From Paracoccaceae bacterium (lineage in GTDB: Bacteria > Pseudomonadota > Alphaproteobacteria > Rhodobacterales > Rhodobacteraceae), in NCBI GenBank assembly GCA_013214575.1, contig JABSSD010000078.1, positions 40,577 through 104,576 on the forward strand: a stretch of 64,000 nucleotides of DNA, read 5' to 3'. Positions 26,509-36,283 of the stretch are shown here, piece after piece. The translations under genes were made by a program, and so were the position numbers. The stretch's first letter is position 1. The number at the start of each line of letters is the position of its first letter. A model generated the notes under the pieces. It saw only the letters and a list, made by a program, of their open reading frames with translations. It made no database searches and had not been told where the DNA came from.

Positions 26509-27975
26509 ATGTCCTTCACCCTCGCCATCGTGGGCCGCCCGAACGTGGGCAAATCCACCCTGTTTAACCGTCTTGTCGGCAAAAAGCTTGCGCTGGTCGA
26601 TGATCAGCCGGGTGTGACCCGCGATTTGCGTGAGGGCGAGGCCCGACTGGCCGATTTGCGCTTCACCGTGATCGATACGGCGGGTCTGGAAGATGCCACC
26701 GATGATTCGCTGCAGGGGCGGATGCGTCGGCTGACCGAACGCGCCGTCGAGATGGCCGATATCTGCCTGTTCATGATCGATGCCCGTGCCGGGGTGACGC
26801 CGCTGGACGAAATGTTCGCCGAGATCCTGCGCAAGAAATCCGCAAATGTGATCCTTGCCGCCAACAAGGGCGAAGGCTCGGCTGCGGATGCCGGCGTGTT
26901 GGAGGCCTATAATCTGGGTCTGGGCGAGCCGATCCGGCTGTCAGCCGAGCACGGCGAAGGCCTGAACGACCTCTACACCCATCTGATGCCACTGGCAGAT
27001 CAGTTTGCGGCGCAGGCGGTGCTGGACGCTCCGGACGTTGATGTCGACCTGAGTGAAGATGACGACGAAGACGATGAAAACTATACTGTCCCGGTGCCGA
27101 CCACTGCCAAGCCGTTGCAAGTGGCGGTGGTTGGCCGCCCCAATGCGGGCAAGTCGACGCTGATCAACCAGATCTTGGGCGAAGAACGTCTGCTGACCGG
27201 CCCCGAGCCGGGCATCACCCGTGACGCCATCAGCCTGCGCATGGAATGGGGCGGGGTGCCGATGCGGATCTTTGATACCGCTGGTATGCGCAAAAAGGCC
27301 AAGGTGCAGGAAAAGCTTGAGAAGCTGTCGGTCTCGGACGGGTTGCGGGCGGTGAAATTTGCCGAAGTCGTTGTGGTGCTGCTGGACGCTGAAATTCCGT
27401 TTGAGCAACAGGATCTGCGGATCGCCGATCTGGCCGAGCGCGAAGGCCGTGCGGTGGTTGTCGCGGTCAACAAATGGGACATCGAGGAAGAAAAGCAAGA
27501 CAAGCTGCGCGACCTGAAGGAATCGTTTACCCGGTTGCTGCCACAGCTGCGCGGCGCGCCGCTGGTCACAGTGTCGGCCAAGACGGGCCGCGGGCTGGAC
27601 CGGCTGCAAGAGGCCATCATGCGGGCGCATGACATCTGGAACCGCCGGATAACAACCGCAGCACTGAACCGCTGGCTGATTGGTATGCTGGAGCAGCACC
27701 CGCCGCCCGCACCGCAAGGCAAGCGCATCAAGCTGCGGTACATGACACAGGTCAAAACCCGGCCGCCTGGATTTATCGTCATGTGTTCGCACCCGGACAA
27801 AATGCCAGAGAGCTATAAGCGCTATCTGGTCAACGGGCTGCGCCAGGATTTTGATATGCCGGGCACGCCCATCCGCCTGACGCTGCGGTCGCAGAATGAC
27901 AAGAACCCCTTCAAGGGCCGAAAGAAAGCGCCACCAAGCAAGTTGCGCAAACACCTAAAGGGCCCGCGCGGCTAG
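26509..27975 (+). CDS. der: ribosome biogenesis GTPase Der (EngA)
   Basis: A 488-residue protein with two tandem GTPase domains, needed for 50S ribosomal subunit assembly. Domain 1 shows [21 protein letters not shown] and an NKGE-type G4; domain 2 shows [25 protein letters not shown] and NKWD. The C-terminal KH-like domain (about residues 395-475) contains [13 protein letters not shown] and [14 protein letters not shown]. An acidic linker (about residues 175-198) joins the two domains. Starts at ATG 26509, about 50 bp after the BamB-like gene. Confidence 0.97.
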   Translation: MSFTLAIVGRPNVGKSTLFNRLVGKKLALVDDQPGVTRDLREGEARLADLRFTVIDTAGLEDATDDSLQGRMRRLTERAVEMADICLFMIDARAGVTPLDEMFAEILRKKSANVILAANKGEGSAADAGVLEAYNLGLGEPIRLSAEHGEGLNDLYTHLMPLADQFAAQAVLDAPDVDVDLSEDDDEDDENYTVPVPTTAKPLQVAVVGRPNAGKSTLINQILGEERLLTGPEPGITRDAISLRMEWGGVPMRIFDTAGMRKKAKVQEKLEKLSVSDGLRAVKFAEVVVVLLDAEIPFEQQDLRIADLAEREGRAVVVAVNKWDIEEEKQDKLRDLKESFTRLLPQLRGAPLVTVSAKTGRGLDRLQEAIMRAHDIWNRRITTAALNRWLIGMLEQHPPPAPQGKRIKLRYMTQVKTRPPGFIVMCSHPDKMPESYKRYLVNGLRQDFDMPGTPIRLTLRSQNDKNPFKGRKKAPPSKLRKHLKGPRG

Positions 27976-28127
27976 AGTTTCCCGTTAAAGTAGCGTATAT
28001 TTCAGCAGGCGGTCCAGATTGGGCCGCCTGTTTGCCGTTTGGTGGTCGCGCAGAACAGTGCGGCGCGGGGCTCTTTTGCCCGGCTTGCCTCTTGCCCTCC
28101 TGCAGGCGAATATTAGATTTTTAAGTG

Positions 28128-28147
28128 AAGCCGCTGCGGCTTTTTTT
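28128..28147 (+). terminator. intrinsic terminator between der and the desaturase
   Basis: AAGCCG (28128-28133), loop CTG, CGGCTT (28137-28142), then a T run to 28147. It follows der by about 150 bp and lies before the desaturase start, which argues against translation starts further upstream for the desaturase. Confidence 0.75.
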
Positions 28148-28184
28148 CAGTCAGGCGTTGCCGAACATATTTATGGATTTGAAC

Positions 28185-29138
28185 ATGGATCTCAGAGCAC
28201 ATACGCGCAATTATTGCGATAGGGACAACCGACTGGCATCGCTCAATTTTTTTGGAACTTTTGCGGTCTATTTCCTATCACTCGGACTGGCCATCCAGCT
28301 TTCCGGGCACTGGTACCTGATGCTGCCTGCCGGTGTGGCCCATGCTTTTGCTGCGGTGCGTCTTTACGTTTTGCAGCATGATACGGGCCATAATTCGCTG
28401 TTTGAAACGCGCCGCCAAAACAAAATTGCCGGTGATGTGCTGTCGGTGTTCACCTTTGCGCCGTTTGAAGTGATGAAGCAGAATCACAACCTGCATCACG
28501 CTGGTGTCGGCAATCTGGAGCAGCGCGAAACCGGAGAGATCCACACCCTGACCCTGGCCGAATGGCAGCAGGCAGGGTTTTGGCAGCGGCTAGTCTATCG
28601 GCTGTACCGCCATCCCCTGTTGCTGGTGCCCCTGGGCGCGGCTTTCACCTATTTCATTCGCTATCGTTGGCCCAAGAACACCGTCAGATTTGGCGCCGCC
28701 GGGGTGCTGCTGCATAATCTGGTGATCGTGGGCTATGTGTATGGGTTGTATCTGCTGGGCGGTTTCACGGCGGTATGGGTCTGGCTGGGGTTCTCATTCC
28801 TGGGCGGCATGATCGGCGTGTTCCTGGTCTATCTGCAACATAATTTTGAGGACACCTATTGGGACAGCCGCCCCGATCATGACCCGCAACTGGCAGCCAT
28901 TCAGGGGGCCTCCTGTCTTGATTTCGGATGGCTGTTTGATCTGGTGGTGGCCGGCATCAACCTGCATGACATCCACCACCTGAACTCACGCATACCGTCT
29001 TACCGGCTGCGCGACTGCCACTATAGTCTGCCGCCGGAGCTGGCACCGCGACGGATCAAATTCCCCGAGGCGCTGCGGGCCCTGAGGTTAAAGCTGTGGG
29101 ACGAAGAGCAACGACGTCTGGTGCCGTTTCCAAAGTGA
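28185..29138 (+). CDS. fatty acid desaturase
   Basis: About 317 residues, integral membrane, di-iron oxygenase fold. The three histidine clusters are present: HDTGH (with LQ before it), HNLHH and HDIHHLN. Hydrophobic segments are visible before and between them. It probably puts a double bond into acyl chains of membrane lipids or of a related substrate; regioselectivity cannot be told. ATG 28185 is chosen because the region before it holds a terminator (28128-28147) and GGAT lies 9 bases upstream; ATG 28173 is the alternative. Convergent with serS. Confidence 0.85.
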   Translation: MDLRAHTRNYCDRDNRLASLNFFGTFAVYFLSLGLAIQLSGHWYLMLPAGVAHAFAAVRLYVLQHDTGHNSLFETRRQNKIAGDVLSVFTFAPFEVMKQNHNLHHAGVGNLEQRETGEIHTLTLAEWQQAGFWQRLVYRLYRHPLLLVPLGAAFTYFIRYRWPKNTVRFGAAGVLLHNLVIVGYVYGLYLLGGFTAVWVWLGFSFLGGMIGVFLVYLQHNFEDTYWDSRPDHDPQLAAIQGASCLDFGWLFDLVVAGINLHDIHHLNSRIPSYRLRDCHYSLPPELAPRRIKFPEALRALRLKLWDEEQRRLVPFPK

Positions 29139-29148
29139 CAGCGGCTGA

Positions 29149-29173
29149 CACTGCCCGGAGCTGTCGGGCAGTG
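29149..29173. terminator. hairpin between desaturase and serS
   Basis: Perfect 9-bp arms CACTGCCCG / CGGGCAGTG with loop GAGCTGT, between two convergent genes. There is no T run on either side, so termination is possible but not certain. Confidence 0.4.
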
Positions 29174-29199
29174 AAATTGGCCGATCTTAGACCAGAGTG

Positions 29200-30492
29200 T
29201 TAGACCAATGTGCCTGTGGCGGTGAGGCTCAGCTTGCCGCCCAGATAGGGCGCCAGAACGGCGGGCAGGGTGACGGAGCCGTCTTCTTGCTGGCCATTCT
29301 CCAACACCGCGATCAGGCAACGGCCCACCGCCAGACCAGAGCCGTTCAGCGTATGCACAAACTCGGGCTTGCCACCATCGGCAGGCTTGAAGCGGGCGGA
29401 CATCCGGCGGGCCTGAAAGGCGCCAGTGGTCGACACCGAGGAGATCTCACGGTAGGCATCCTGCCCCGGCAGCCAGGCCTCGATGTCAAAGGTGCGCCGC
29501 GCACCAAAGCCCATGTCGCCGGTACAGAGCTGCACGGTGCGATAGGGCACGCCCAGCTGCTCCAGTAGATCCTCGGCGCAGCGCAGCATGCGCTTCTGCT
29601 CACCGTCCGAGGCGTCCGGATGGGTGACCGAGACCATCTCGACCTTTTCAAACTGGTGCTGACGCAGCATGCCAGAGGTATCGCGCCCGGCTGATCCCGC
29701 CTCAGAGCGGAAGCACAGCGACAGTGCGGTCATGCGAATGGGCAGCGCGGTCTCGTCCAGCACGCCCTCGGCGACGGAATAGGTCAGCGGCACCTCGGAG
29801 GTGGGGATCAGCCACCAGCCATTGGTGGTCTGATAGCTGTCATCGCCGAATTTGGGCAGCTTATCGGTGCCATGCATCGCCTCGTCGCGCACCAGCACCG
29901 GCACGTTCATTTCCGTCAGCCCGTTTTTGTCCACATGGGTGTCGATCATGAACTGACCTAAGGCGCGGTGGATGCGGGCAACCGCGCCGCGCAGCACCAC
30001 AAAGCGACTGCCGGACAGTTTGGCGCCAGTGTCGAAATCCATCGAGGCGGCAACGCCGGTGATCTCGAAATGCTCCTTGGCCTTGAAATCAAGCGCGACC
30101 GGAGTGCCCCAGCGGCTGACCTCGACGTTGTCCCCCTCATCCGCGCCGTCGGGCACATCGGCCGCGGGCAGGTTGGGGATGCGGGACAGCTTATCGGTCA
30201 GCTGGGCGTCCAGCTCTTTGGCCTCACTCTGCATGGCGGCGACTTCGGCCTTTTTCTCCGACACCAGCGCGCGCAGGCGCTCAAACTCGGCGTCATCACC
30301 GCGACCCTTGGCGGCGCCGACCTCCTTGGAGGCCTTTTTCTGATCAGCCTGAGCGGATTCAGCGGACTGGATCATGCCACGGCGGGCGGTGTCGAGCGCC
30401 AGGATTTCGGATGACATGCCCGCATCCCCACGTCGCGCCAGAGCGGCGTCGAAATCGGCAGGGTTTTCACGGATCGCGCGGATGTCATGCAT
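29200..30492 (-). CDS. serS: seryl-tRNA synthetase
   Basis: Class II aminoacyl-tRNA synthetase charging tRNA-Ser, 430 residues, full length. The N-terminal long antiparallel coiled coil (about residues 30-105, KKASKEV ... KELDAQL) binds the tRNA; the catalytic domain carries [11 protein letters not shown], the motif 2 region with [14 protein letters not shown] and HQFEKVE, and motif 3 [16 protein letters not shown]. The ATG at 30492 follows GGAGACGACC; 13 extra in-frame codons before it are not conserved. Normally adjacent to yajC in Rhodobacterales; here a pentapeptide gene separates them. Confidence 0.96.
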   Translation of the reverse strand: MHDIRAIRENPADFDAALARRGDAGMSSEILALDTARRGMIQSAESAQADQKKASKEVGAAKGRGDDAEFERLRALVSEKKAEVAAMQSEAKELDAQLTDKLSRIPNLPAADVPDGADEGDNVEVSRWGTPVALDFKAKEHFEITGVAASMDFDTGAKLSGSRFVVLRGAVARIHRALGQFMIDTHVDKNGLTEMNVPVLVRDEAMHGTDKLPKFGDDSYQTTNGWWLIPTSEVPLTYSVAEGVLDETALPIRMTALSLCFRSEAGSAGRDTSGMLRQHQFEKVEMVSVTHPDASDGEQKRMLRCAEDLLEQLGVPYRTVQLCTGDMGFGARRTFDIEAWLPGQDAYREISSVSTTGAFQARRMSARFKPADGGKPEFVHTLNGSGLAVGRCLIAVLENGQQEDGSVTLPAVLAPYLGGKLSLTATGTLV

Positions 30493-30660
30493 GGGGTCGT
30501 CTCCTTGGACGGTTTTTGAATCACTGCGCAATCATATGCCGCAGTGCCGGGCAAAGGGGAAGGGCAGGTGAGGGCTTGGCGCGGCTGTGAGGGAATTTGG
30601 CACTGCCGGGTTAATATGGGGTGAGAGGGGCGTGCGATGTCGGAGTGATCTCTTCATCTG

Positions 30661-30744
30661 TTTCGCCCGGTCGATAGACCGGGCAGCGCCCGACCCTCCC
30701 CACGGGAGGGCGCTTACGCACCCACCCAGGGTCAGGCGCTGCCC
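30661..30744. repeat. nested palindromic repeat, CCTCCC-CACG-GGAGGG type
   Basis: Three inverted repeats lie together: GCCCGGTC-GATA-GACCGGGC (30665-30684), an outer pair of 17-base arms GGGCAGCGCCCGACCCT (30681-30697) and AGGGTCAGGCGCTGCCC (30728-30744; one mismatch), and an inner CCCTCCC-CACG-GGAGGG hairpin. The outer arm abuts the stop codon of the pentapeptide gene. It may terminate transcription of that gene; it looks like a dispersed element related to those at 2405 and 50643. Confidence 0.65.
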
Positions 30745-32268
30745 TTAGCGATACTTGGTGACCTCGATGTTTGGACCATCGGGCAGCACGGGTGGTACAT
30801 AATTATCACGATCGCCCCGCCATTTTCGCAACTCAAGGCTGAATTCGTCGTGCATTTCAAAGGCGAGTTCGTTGCCAGCAAGAATTTTTCTTGGCCAATG
30901 GGCAGGCCAAGGCACATTTGGGGGGAGGGTAACACTGCCGTCGCCAAAAATGTCACCCAGGAATTCCTCGATTTGAGGTGCTGAAGTGAAATCCATCTCC
31001 CTCACGGCAGCACCTTGAAATGAAACATGTGTGAGATCGGTTTTCTCATCAAATTCAACACTGTAAAGCTTGACCATCGTCATGTTAACCCGAGTGAGGT
31101 TTGCTCCTCTCAGATCAACAAAATTAAGGCTCGCCCCTTGAAATTGCGCTCCCCAGAGATGAGCGTTCTGTAGGTTGACCTCGCGAAGGAGGCTACTCCA
31201 AACTGCGGCTCCACTGAGATCGGCCTCACGCATTCCAGTGCGGAGGAAGTAAGCACCGTGCATTCGCGCGTTGTTTAGCTTGGCTCCCTGCAGCTGTGCG
31301 CCACTGAGGTCAGCAAACTGCAGTTCAGCATATTGAAAGTCAGCTCTTTGCATTTCAGCATTGCTTAGCTGAGCGCCGTGCATCTTGGCGGTTGCGAAGT
31401 TTGCTTCCTGCAAATTCAGCCCACTGAGATAAAATCCTTGTAGATTGGCATCGCTGAGATCAATGGTTATGGTCTCAGGGTCAACTGGAATAATACTGCG
31501 CAATCGCCCCAGAACTTGAGTTGCGTTTTGCATGTCTGAACGTCGGGCCGTTAATTCGACGGCCCAGTCTCTTGGGTCTCTCCCCTCTGTCTCGTCCGGC
31601 ATTCCGAATGGTGGGTACTCTCGCGATAACTCTCGCACATAAACACTCAGCAGCCGGGAGATCCGTGGAGCTGAATCAGGGCGCTCATTCGCCAATCCCT
31701 CGAGCCGGTCAATAGCAGCGTTGCGGCGGGTGATGTCGTCTTGCCAGAGAGTTTGAGTGACCTCGTTACCGTCGGCATCCTGTGTGGTTTTGGAAATCTG
31801 CCGCATGGCGTGCAGATCATCGGTGGCGGCGTTGATCTTGTCGTTGAACAGTGACTCGGTGGCCGTGTTGGTCTGCTCGCCGGTCAGTTTCAGCCGGATC
31901 ACCGTGAACGGCAGCGCAATCACCGCGCCCAGTGTGGCGGTGAAGGCGGTCAGGCGCAGCAGCGCAAAGCGGAAGTTTGTGCCGTCGCCTTGAGCCGCGA
32001 GGGCCGCATACCAGATCAGCTCCCAGATCATTAGAAACAGACCGGCGGTCAGGGATAGCGCGATAGCGGCCCAGAGCAGGATGGCGCAGAGGAATAAACC
32101 GTCGTTGACCGAGGTGGCTCCGAATTTGGATTTCAGCAAGTCCAGCGGGTCTTTGTCGCTGCGCTGACGGGTAGAGAGCAGGCCATAGGCAACAACTACC
32201 GCCAACCCAAAGCAGGAAAAGTAGAACAAGCCCCAGAACAGTTTGGGATCAATTGGAATAGTGGTCAT
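30745..32268 (-). CDS. membrane protein with pentapeptide repeats
   Basis: A 507-residue protein. The N-terminal third has three or four hydrophobic segments (about residues 10-30, 55-80, 100-125), then a helical middle part (about residues 130-255), and a beta-helix of pentapeptide repeats (A[DN]LxX type, for example LSDANLQ, LSGAQLQGAKLNNARMHGAY) from about residue 275 to 410. Pentapeptide helices are protein interaction or DNA-mimic folds; function here unknown. Composition is lower in GC than the neighbours. It interrupts the usual serS - yajC neighbourhood, ends exactly in a palindromic repeat and could be an acquired gene. Confidence 0.85.
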   Translation of the reverse strand: MTTIPIDPKLFWGLFYFSCFGLAVVVAYGLLSTRQRSDKDPLDLLKSKFGATSVNDGLFLCAILLWAAIALSLTAGLFLMIWELIWYAALAAQGDGTNFRFALLRLTAFTATLGAVIALPFTVIRLKLTGEQTNTATESLFNDKINAATDDLHAMRQISKTTQDADGNEVTQTLWQDDITRRNAAIDRLEGLANERPDSAPRISRLLSVYVRELSREYPPFGMPDETEGRDPRDWAVELTARRSDMQNATQVLGRLRSIIPVDPETITIDLSDANLQGFYLSGLNLQEANFATAKMHGAQLSNAEMQRADFQYAELQFADLSGAQLQGAKLNNARMHGAYFLRTGMREADLSGAAVWSSLLREVNLQNAHLWGAQFQGASLNFVDLRGANLTRVNMTMVKLYSVEFDEKTDLTHVSFQGAAVREMDFTSAPQIEEFLGDIFGDGSVTLPPNVPWPAHWPRKILAGNELAFEMHDEFSLELRKWRGDRDNYVPPVLPDGPNIEVTKYR

Positions 32269-32576
32269 GGCTGCAATCTATCAAGAGTTGAATAGGTGCA
32301 CCCTGTCACTGCTGGGTGATTGCGTCAATCCGCTGGTGATTGCGGCGGATATTTTGGGCGGGCCTCTGCGATTTGGCGTCAAACAGGCTGTGGATCTGCC
32401 GGTGAAACCGCCTGTAAAGCGCTGATTTGTGGCCTGTCACAGGCTGGATCGACCGAGAAGTCTTATTCCTGCCGCTGATGCGCGGTGGCCGCCTTGCAAA
32501 GCTAAGGATCAGCGCATAGGTTCGCCTGCGAATTTAGCGCTGACATTCAGCGATACACTGACAAAAGGAATATCCC
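32269..32576. other. intergenic region upstream of yajC
   Basis: About 308 bp between the divergent pentapeptide gene and yajC. I see no tRNA, riboswitch or convincing small gene. A chance frame (32243-32425) runs through it. It should hold the promoter of the yajC-secDF operon and that of the pentapeptide gene, but I could not assign -10/-35 boxes with confidence. Confidence 0.4.
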
Positions 32577-32861
32577 ATGGACATTGGCGCACTTGGCCAG
32601 TTTTTGCCGCTCATCCTGATCTTTGGCATCATGTATATGCTGCTTATCCGGCCTCAGCAAAAGAAGATGAAAGACCACAAGGCAATGGTCGAGGCGCTGC
32701 GCCGTGGCGATCAGGTGATCACCCAGGGTGGCTTGGTCGGCAAGGTCTCAAAGGTCAAAGACGACGGCGAAGTCGAAGTTGAAATCGCTGAAGGCGTCAA
32801 GGTCCGGGTGATTAAAGCGACCATCGCTCAGGTTCTGAACAAGACCGAGCCAGCGGCTTAA
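32577..32861 (+). CDS. yajC: preprotein translocase subunit YajC
   Basis: A 94-residue small membrane protein of the SecDF-YajC accessory complex at the inner membrane. One transmembrane helix (FLPLILIFGIMYMLLIRPQQ) is followed by a basic cytoplasmic tail with KKMKDHKAMV and a small beta domain (QVITQGGLVGKV). Starts at ATG 32577 with AAAGGA upstream. Secretion of proteins depends on SecYEG with SecDF; YajC itself is a non-essential helper. It heads the yajC - secD - secF row. Confidence 0.95.
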   Translation: MDIGALGQFLPLILIFGIMYMLLIRPQQKKMKDHKAMVEALRRGDQVITQGGLVGKVSKVKDDGEVEVEIAEGVKVRVIKATIAQVLNKTEPAA

Positions 32862-32894
32862 ATCTCTGACGTAAATTACTAAAAAGGCAGGGCA

Positions 32895-34556
32895 ATGCTG
32901 CAAATTGATCTCTGGAAGAGGGTGCTGATTTGGCTGGTCTGTTTGACCGGCCTGCTGCTTGCCCTGCCAAATGCGTTTTATACGCGCGTCGAACAGGCCA
33001 ACGATGCGGCCATCGAAATTATCGCTAAGGGCGAGACGCCCGAGCGGCTGGAAACTGTCGACCAATGGCCCTCGTGGATGCCATCGTCGCTGGTGAACCT
33101 AGGCCTGGACCTGCGCGGTGGCGCGCATCTGCTGGCCGAAGTAAAGGTCGCCGACGTCTATGTGGCGCGGATGGACGCAATGTGGCCAGAGGTGCGCGAC
33201 GTATTGCGCCCCGAGCGGGCCACGGTGGGGACATTTCGCCGTCAGCCGGGGCCGGATGATCAGATTCGTCTGAAAATCTCCAAACCCGAAGGCATGAGCC
33301 GGGCGCTGGAACTGGTGCGTGGCCTTGCCAACCCGGTGACCAGCCTGACCGGCGCGGGTGCCACCGACATCGAAGCCTCGGCTGACGGTGATATCCTGAC
33401 AATCCAGCTGTCTGACGCTGAAAAGCTGGCCTCGGATGATCGCACCGTGCGTCAATCGTTGGAAATCGTGCGCCGCCGGATCGACGAGGTGGGCACCCGT
33501 GAGCCGACCATTCAGCGCCAGGGCGTTGATCGTATCCTGATCCAGGTGCCGGGCATTGGCTCTGCCTCTGAGTTGAAAAAGATCATTGGCACCACCGCAC
33601 AGCTGACATTCAGCCCGGTGGTGGGTCGCGGATCTGATCCGGATGCAAACCCCGGTATCGGCAATAGGATTGTGCCGTCGCTGGATGAACCGGGAGTCTA
33701 CTACACGATTGAGTCGGCGCCGGTTGTCACCGGTGAAGAACTGACTGACGCGCAGCCAGCGTTTGACCAGAACGGCCGCCCGGCTGTCAGCTTCCGCTTT
33801 AACATATCCGGGGCCCGTCGGTTTGGCGATTATACCGCCGAAAACATCGGCTCTCCCTTTGCCATAGTGCTGGATGACGAGGTGGTCTCGGCGCCAGTGA
33901 TCCAAAGCCATATTCCGGGTGGCTCGGGCATTATCACCGGCAATTTCACCATCGAGGAAAGCACCAATCTGGCAGTGCTGCTGCGGGCGGGCGCCTTGCC
34001 GGCCGGGCTGGAGTTTCTGGAAGAACGTACCATTGGCCCGGAACTGGGTCAGGACAGCATCGACGCGGGTAAGATCGCCACTATCGTGGCCTTTGCCGGG
34101 GTGCTGATCTTCATGGTGCTGAGCTATGGGTTGTTTGGTATCTTTGCCAATATCGCGCTGATCCTGAACATTGCGCTGATCTTTGGTATGCTCAGCCTGA
34201 TTGGCGGCACCCTGACGCTGCCGGGGATTGCCGGTATCGTGCTGACCGTCGGTATGGCGGTGGATGCCAATGTGCTGGTGTTTGAGCGTATCCGCGAGGA
34301 GCTGAAGGCGGGTCGAGGCCCGGCAAGGGCAATCGAGGAAGGCTATTCCAAAGCGCTGAGCGCCATTCTGGATGCCAACGTGACAACCTTTATCACTGCG
34401 GTGATCCTGTTCGTCATGGGCTCAGGCCCAGTGCGTGGCTTTGCCATCACATTGGGGCTGGGGATCATGACTTCGGTGTTTACCGCGATCTTTGTGACCC
34501 GGGTGATTATCATCATGTGGTTTGAACGCCGCCGTCCAAAAACGATTGAGGTGTAA
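32895..34556 (+). CDS. secD: protein translocase subunit SecD
   Basis: A 553-residue subunit of the proton-driven SecDF factor that pulls exported proteins across the inner membrane. TM1 lies at about residues 9-27; a large periplasmic part begins with GLDLRGGAHLL and ends before the five C-terminal helices (GKIATIVAFAGVLIFMVLSYG, LTLPGIAGIVLTVGMAVDANVLVFERIREEL). The AVDANVLVFERIREE motif holds the proton-relay Asp. One base separates its stop from the secF start. Confidence 0.96.
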   Translation: MLQIDLWKRVLIWLVCLTGLLLALPNAFYTRVEQANDAAIEIIAKGETPERLETVDQWPSWMPSSLVNLGLDLRGGAHLLAEVKVADVYVARMDAMWPEVRDVLRPERATVGTFRRQPGPDDQIRLKISKPEGMSRALELVRGLANPVTSLTGAGATDIEASADGDILTIQLSDAEKLASDDRTVRQSLEIVRRRIDEVGTREPTIQRQGVDRILIQVPGIGSASELKKIIGTTAQLTFSPVVGRGSDPDANPGIGNRIVPSLDEPGVYYTIESAPVVTGEELTDAQPAFDQNGRPAVSFRFNISGARRFGDYTAENIGSPFAIVLDDEVVSAPVIQSHIPGGSGIITGNFTIEESTNLAVLLRAGALPAGLEFLEERTIGPELGQDSIDAGKIATIVAFAGVLIFMVLSYGLFGIFANIALILNIALIFGMLSLIGGTLTLPGIAGIVLTVGMAVDANVLVFERIREELKAGRGPARAIEEGYSKALSAILDANVTTFITAVILFVMGSGPVRGFAITLGLGIMTSVFTAIFVTRVIIIMWFERRRPKTIEV

Positions 34557-34557
34557 C

Positions 34558-35526
34558 ATGAGACTGAAACTAGTTCCCGAAAAGACCTCGTTCGATTTCT
34601 TCAGCAATTGGAAGCTGTGGATGGGGGTCTCGGCCCTGCTGCTGGTGCTGAGCCTGGTGTCGTTCCTGGCCCAGGGGCTGAACTTTGGCATTGATTTCCG
34701 TGGCGGAACCACGGTGCGCACCGAAAGCACTCTGGCGGTGGATGTGGGAACCTACCGGAAAGCGATGGAACCCATGGAGTTGGGCGATATCTCGATCACC
34801 GAGGTGTTCGACCCGAGCTTCGAAGAGGATCAGCATGTGGCGATGATCCGCATTCAGGCGCAGGCCGACGGCGAGGCGATCTCGGGCGAGACCATCGAGA
34901 CCTTGCTGGCGACGCTGAACGGCGTGGCGCCGGGGATCAAATTTGTCTCGGTTGAATCGGTTGGCCCCAAGGTCTCGGGCGAGCTGGTGCAAACGGCGGT
35001 GCTGGCGGTGGTCTTGGCGATTGGCGCGGTGCTGGTCTATATCTGGCTGCGGTTTGAATGGCAGTTTGCGCTGGGTGCCGTGGCGGCGCTGGTTCACGAT
35101 GTATTGCTGACCATCGGGGTGTTTGCGGCGGTGCAGATCAAATTTGATCTGGCCATCATCGCGGCGCTGCTGACCATTGTGGGCTACTCGCTGAACGATA
35201 CGGTGGTGGTGTTTGACCGGGTGCGGGAAAACCTGCGCAAGTTCAAGAAGCTGTCGCTGGGAGAGGTGCTGAACCTGTCGATCAATCAGACCTTGTCGCG
35301 CACCGTGATGACCTCGGTGACCACGCTGATCGCGCTGATCGCGTTGTTTGTGCTGGGCGGCGACGTAATCCGTGGCTTTGTCTTTGCGATGATCTGGGGC
35401 GTGATTGTCGGCACCTACTCGTCGGTGTTTGTGGCCTCGACCATTCTGCTGAAACTGGGGGTCAAACGCGACTGGAGCAAACAGGCCAATACCACCGGCA
35501 ACCAGTTCGCCAATATTGATGCCTGA
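34558..35526 (+). CDS. secF: protein translocase subunit SecF
   Basis: A 322-residue partner of SecD, with the paired motif GIDFRGGT after TM1 (about residues 20-40), a small periplasmic domain, then five helices with YSLNDTVVVFDRVRENL. The RND-like fold and conserved Asp/Arg couple the proton gradient to protein release. ATG at 34558 comes one base after the secD stop. The next gene overlaps its end, so the operon is tightly packed. Confidence 0.96.
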   Translation: MRLKLVPEKTSFDFFSNWKLWMGVSALLLVLSLVSFLAQGLNFGIDFRGGTTVRTESTLAVDVGTYRKAMEPMELGDISITEVFDPSFEEDQHVAMIRIQAQADGEAISGETIETLLATLNGVAPGIKFVSVESVGPKVSGELVQTAVLAVVLAIGAVLVYIWLRFEWQFALGAVAALVHDVLLTIGVFAAVQIKFDLAIIAALLTIVGYSLNDTVVVFDRVRENLRKFKKLSLGEVLNLSINQTLSRTVMTSVTTLIALIALFVLGGDVIRGFVFAMIWGVIVGTYSSVFVASTILLKLGVKRDWSKQANTTGNQFANIDA

Positions 35527-36271
35527 AGTTCTGAGCGCAGCCCTGCAAACGCCAGGGCTGGCTTGGATGCTGCTGACCATTTCAGTGGCCGGGTTGGTGC
35601 GTGGCTTTACCGGCTTTGGCACCGCGATGATATTCGTGCCGGTTGGGGCGCAGTTCCTGCCCACGGCGGACGTAGTGTTTCTGATGGCCACCACCGGCAT
35701 TTTTTCCACCGTGGCCCTGTTCCCTTCGGCCTGGAAAAAGGCGGATAAATCCGAGGTCGGTGCCCTGGCGATGGCCGCAGGTATCACCGTTCCGGCGGGC
35801 ATCTGGATGATGACCCAGCTGGACGGGTTGACGCTGCGCTGGATCGCTTCGGCGGTGATCGGTATCACCCTTGCAGCGGTGATCACCGGCTGGCGCTGGC
35901 CGGGCAAGATCGGCTGGCCGGGACGGTTTGCCATTGGCGGCGCGGCGGGCACGATGGGCGGCATGACCGGGCTGACCGGACCGGTTGTCATTGTGTTCTA
36001 TCTGGCCAATGTCCGCGATGTCAGCCGGGTGCGGGCCAATACCATTGTCTTCCTGGCGGCGCTGGATGTGGTGATTGTCGCCAACCTGGTGTTTGGCGGG
36101 TTTGCGGGGCTGCAAACCCTGATGGTGGCGCTGCTGTTGTCGTTGCCCTATTTGATCACTACTCTGATCGGCAAAGCCCTGTTTGATCCCAAGCTTGAGA
36201 AAATCTACCGGCTGGCCTCTTATTCGGTGATCGGGCTTGCGCTGCTGACCGGGTTGCCACTTTTTGACTAA
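35519..36271 (+). CDS. TSUP-family membrane transporter (sulfite exporter TauE/SafE type)
   Basis: A 250-residue protein with about seven to eight hydrophobic segments; the first reads LVRGFTGFGTAMIFVPVG and the second half repeats it as IGGAAGTMGGMTGLTGPVVIVFYLAN. This two-repeat glycine-rich pattern is TauE/SafE (TSUP), whose members export sulfite, sulfoacetate or related anions; the substrate is not known here. ATG 35519 overlaps secF by 8 bases; the TTG at 35516 is the other option. Co-transcription with secDF is likely. Confidence 0.86.
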   Translation: MPEVLSAALQTPGLAWMLLTISVAGLVRGFTGFGTAMIFVPVGAQFLPTADVVFLMATTGIFSTVALFPSAWKKADKSEVGALAMAAGITVPAGIWMMTQLDGLTLRWIASAVIGITLAAVITGWRWPGKIGWPGRFAIGGAAGTMGGMTGLTGPVVIVFYLANVRDVSRVRANTIVFLAALDVVIVANLVFGGFAGLQTLMVALLLSLPYLITTLIGKALFDPKLEKIYRLASYSVIGLALLTGLPLFD

Positions 36272-36283
36272 CAGGAGCCCGAA

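Noticed and set aside
32243..32425. 60-codon frame in front of yajC
   Set aside because: Overlaps the start of the pentapeptide gene on the other strand and has no recognisable motif.
34570..35991. Minus-strand frame over secF and the TSUP gene
   Set aside because: Both plus-strand proteins are recognisable, so this is a shadow.
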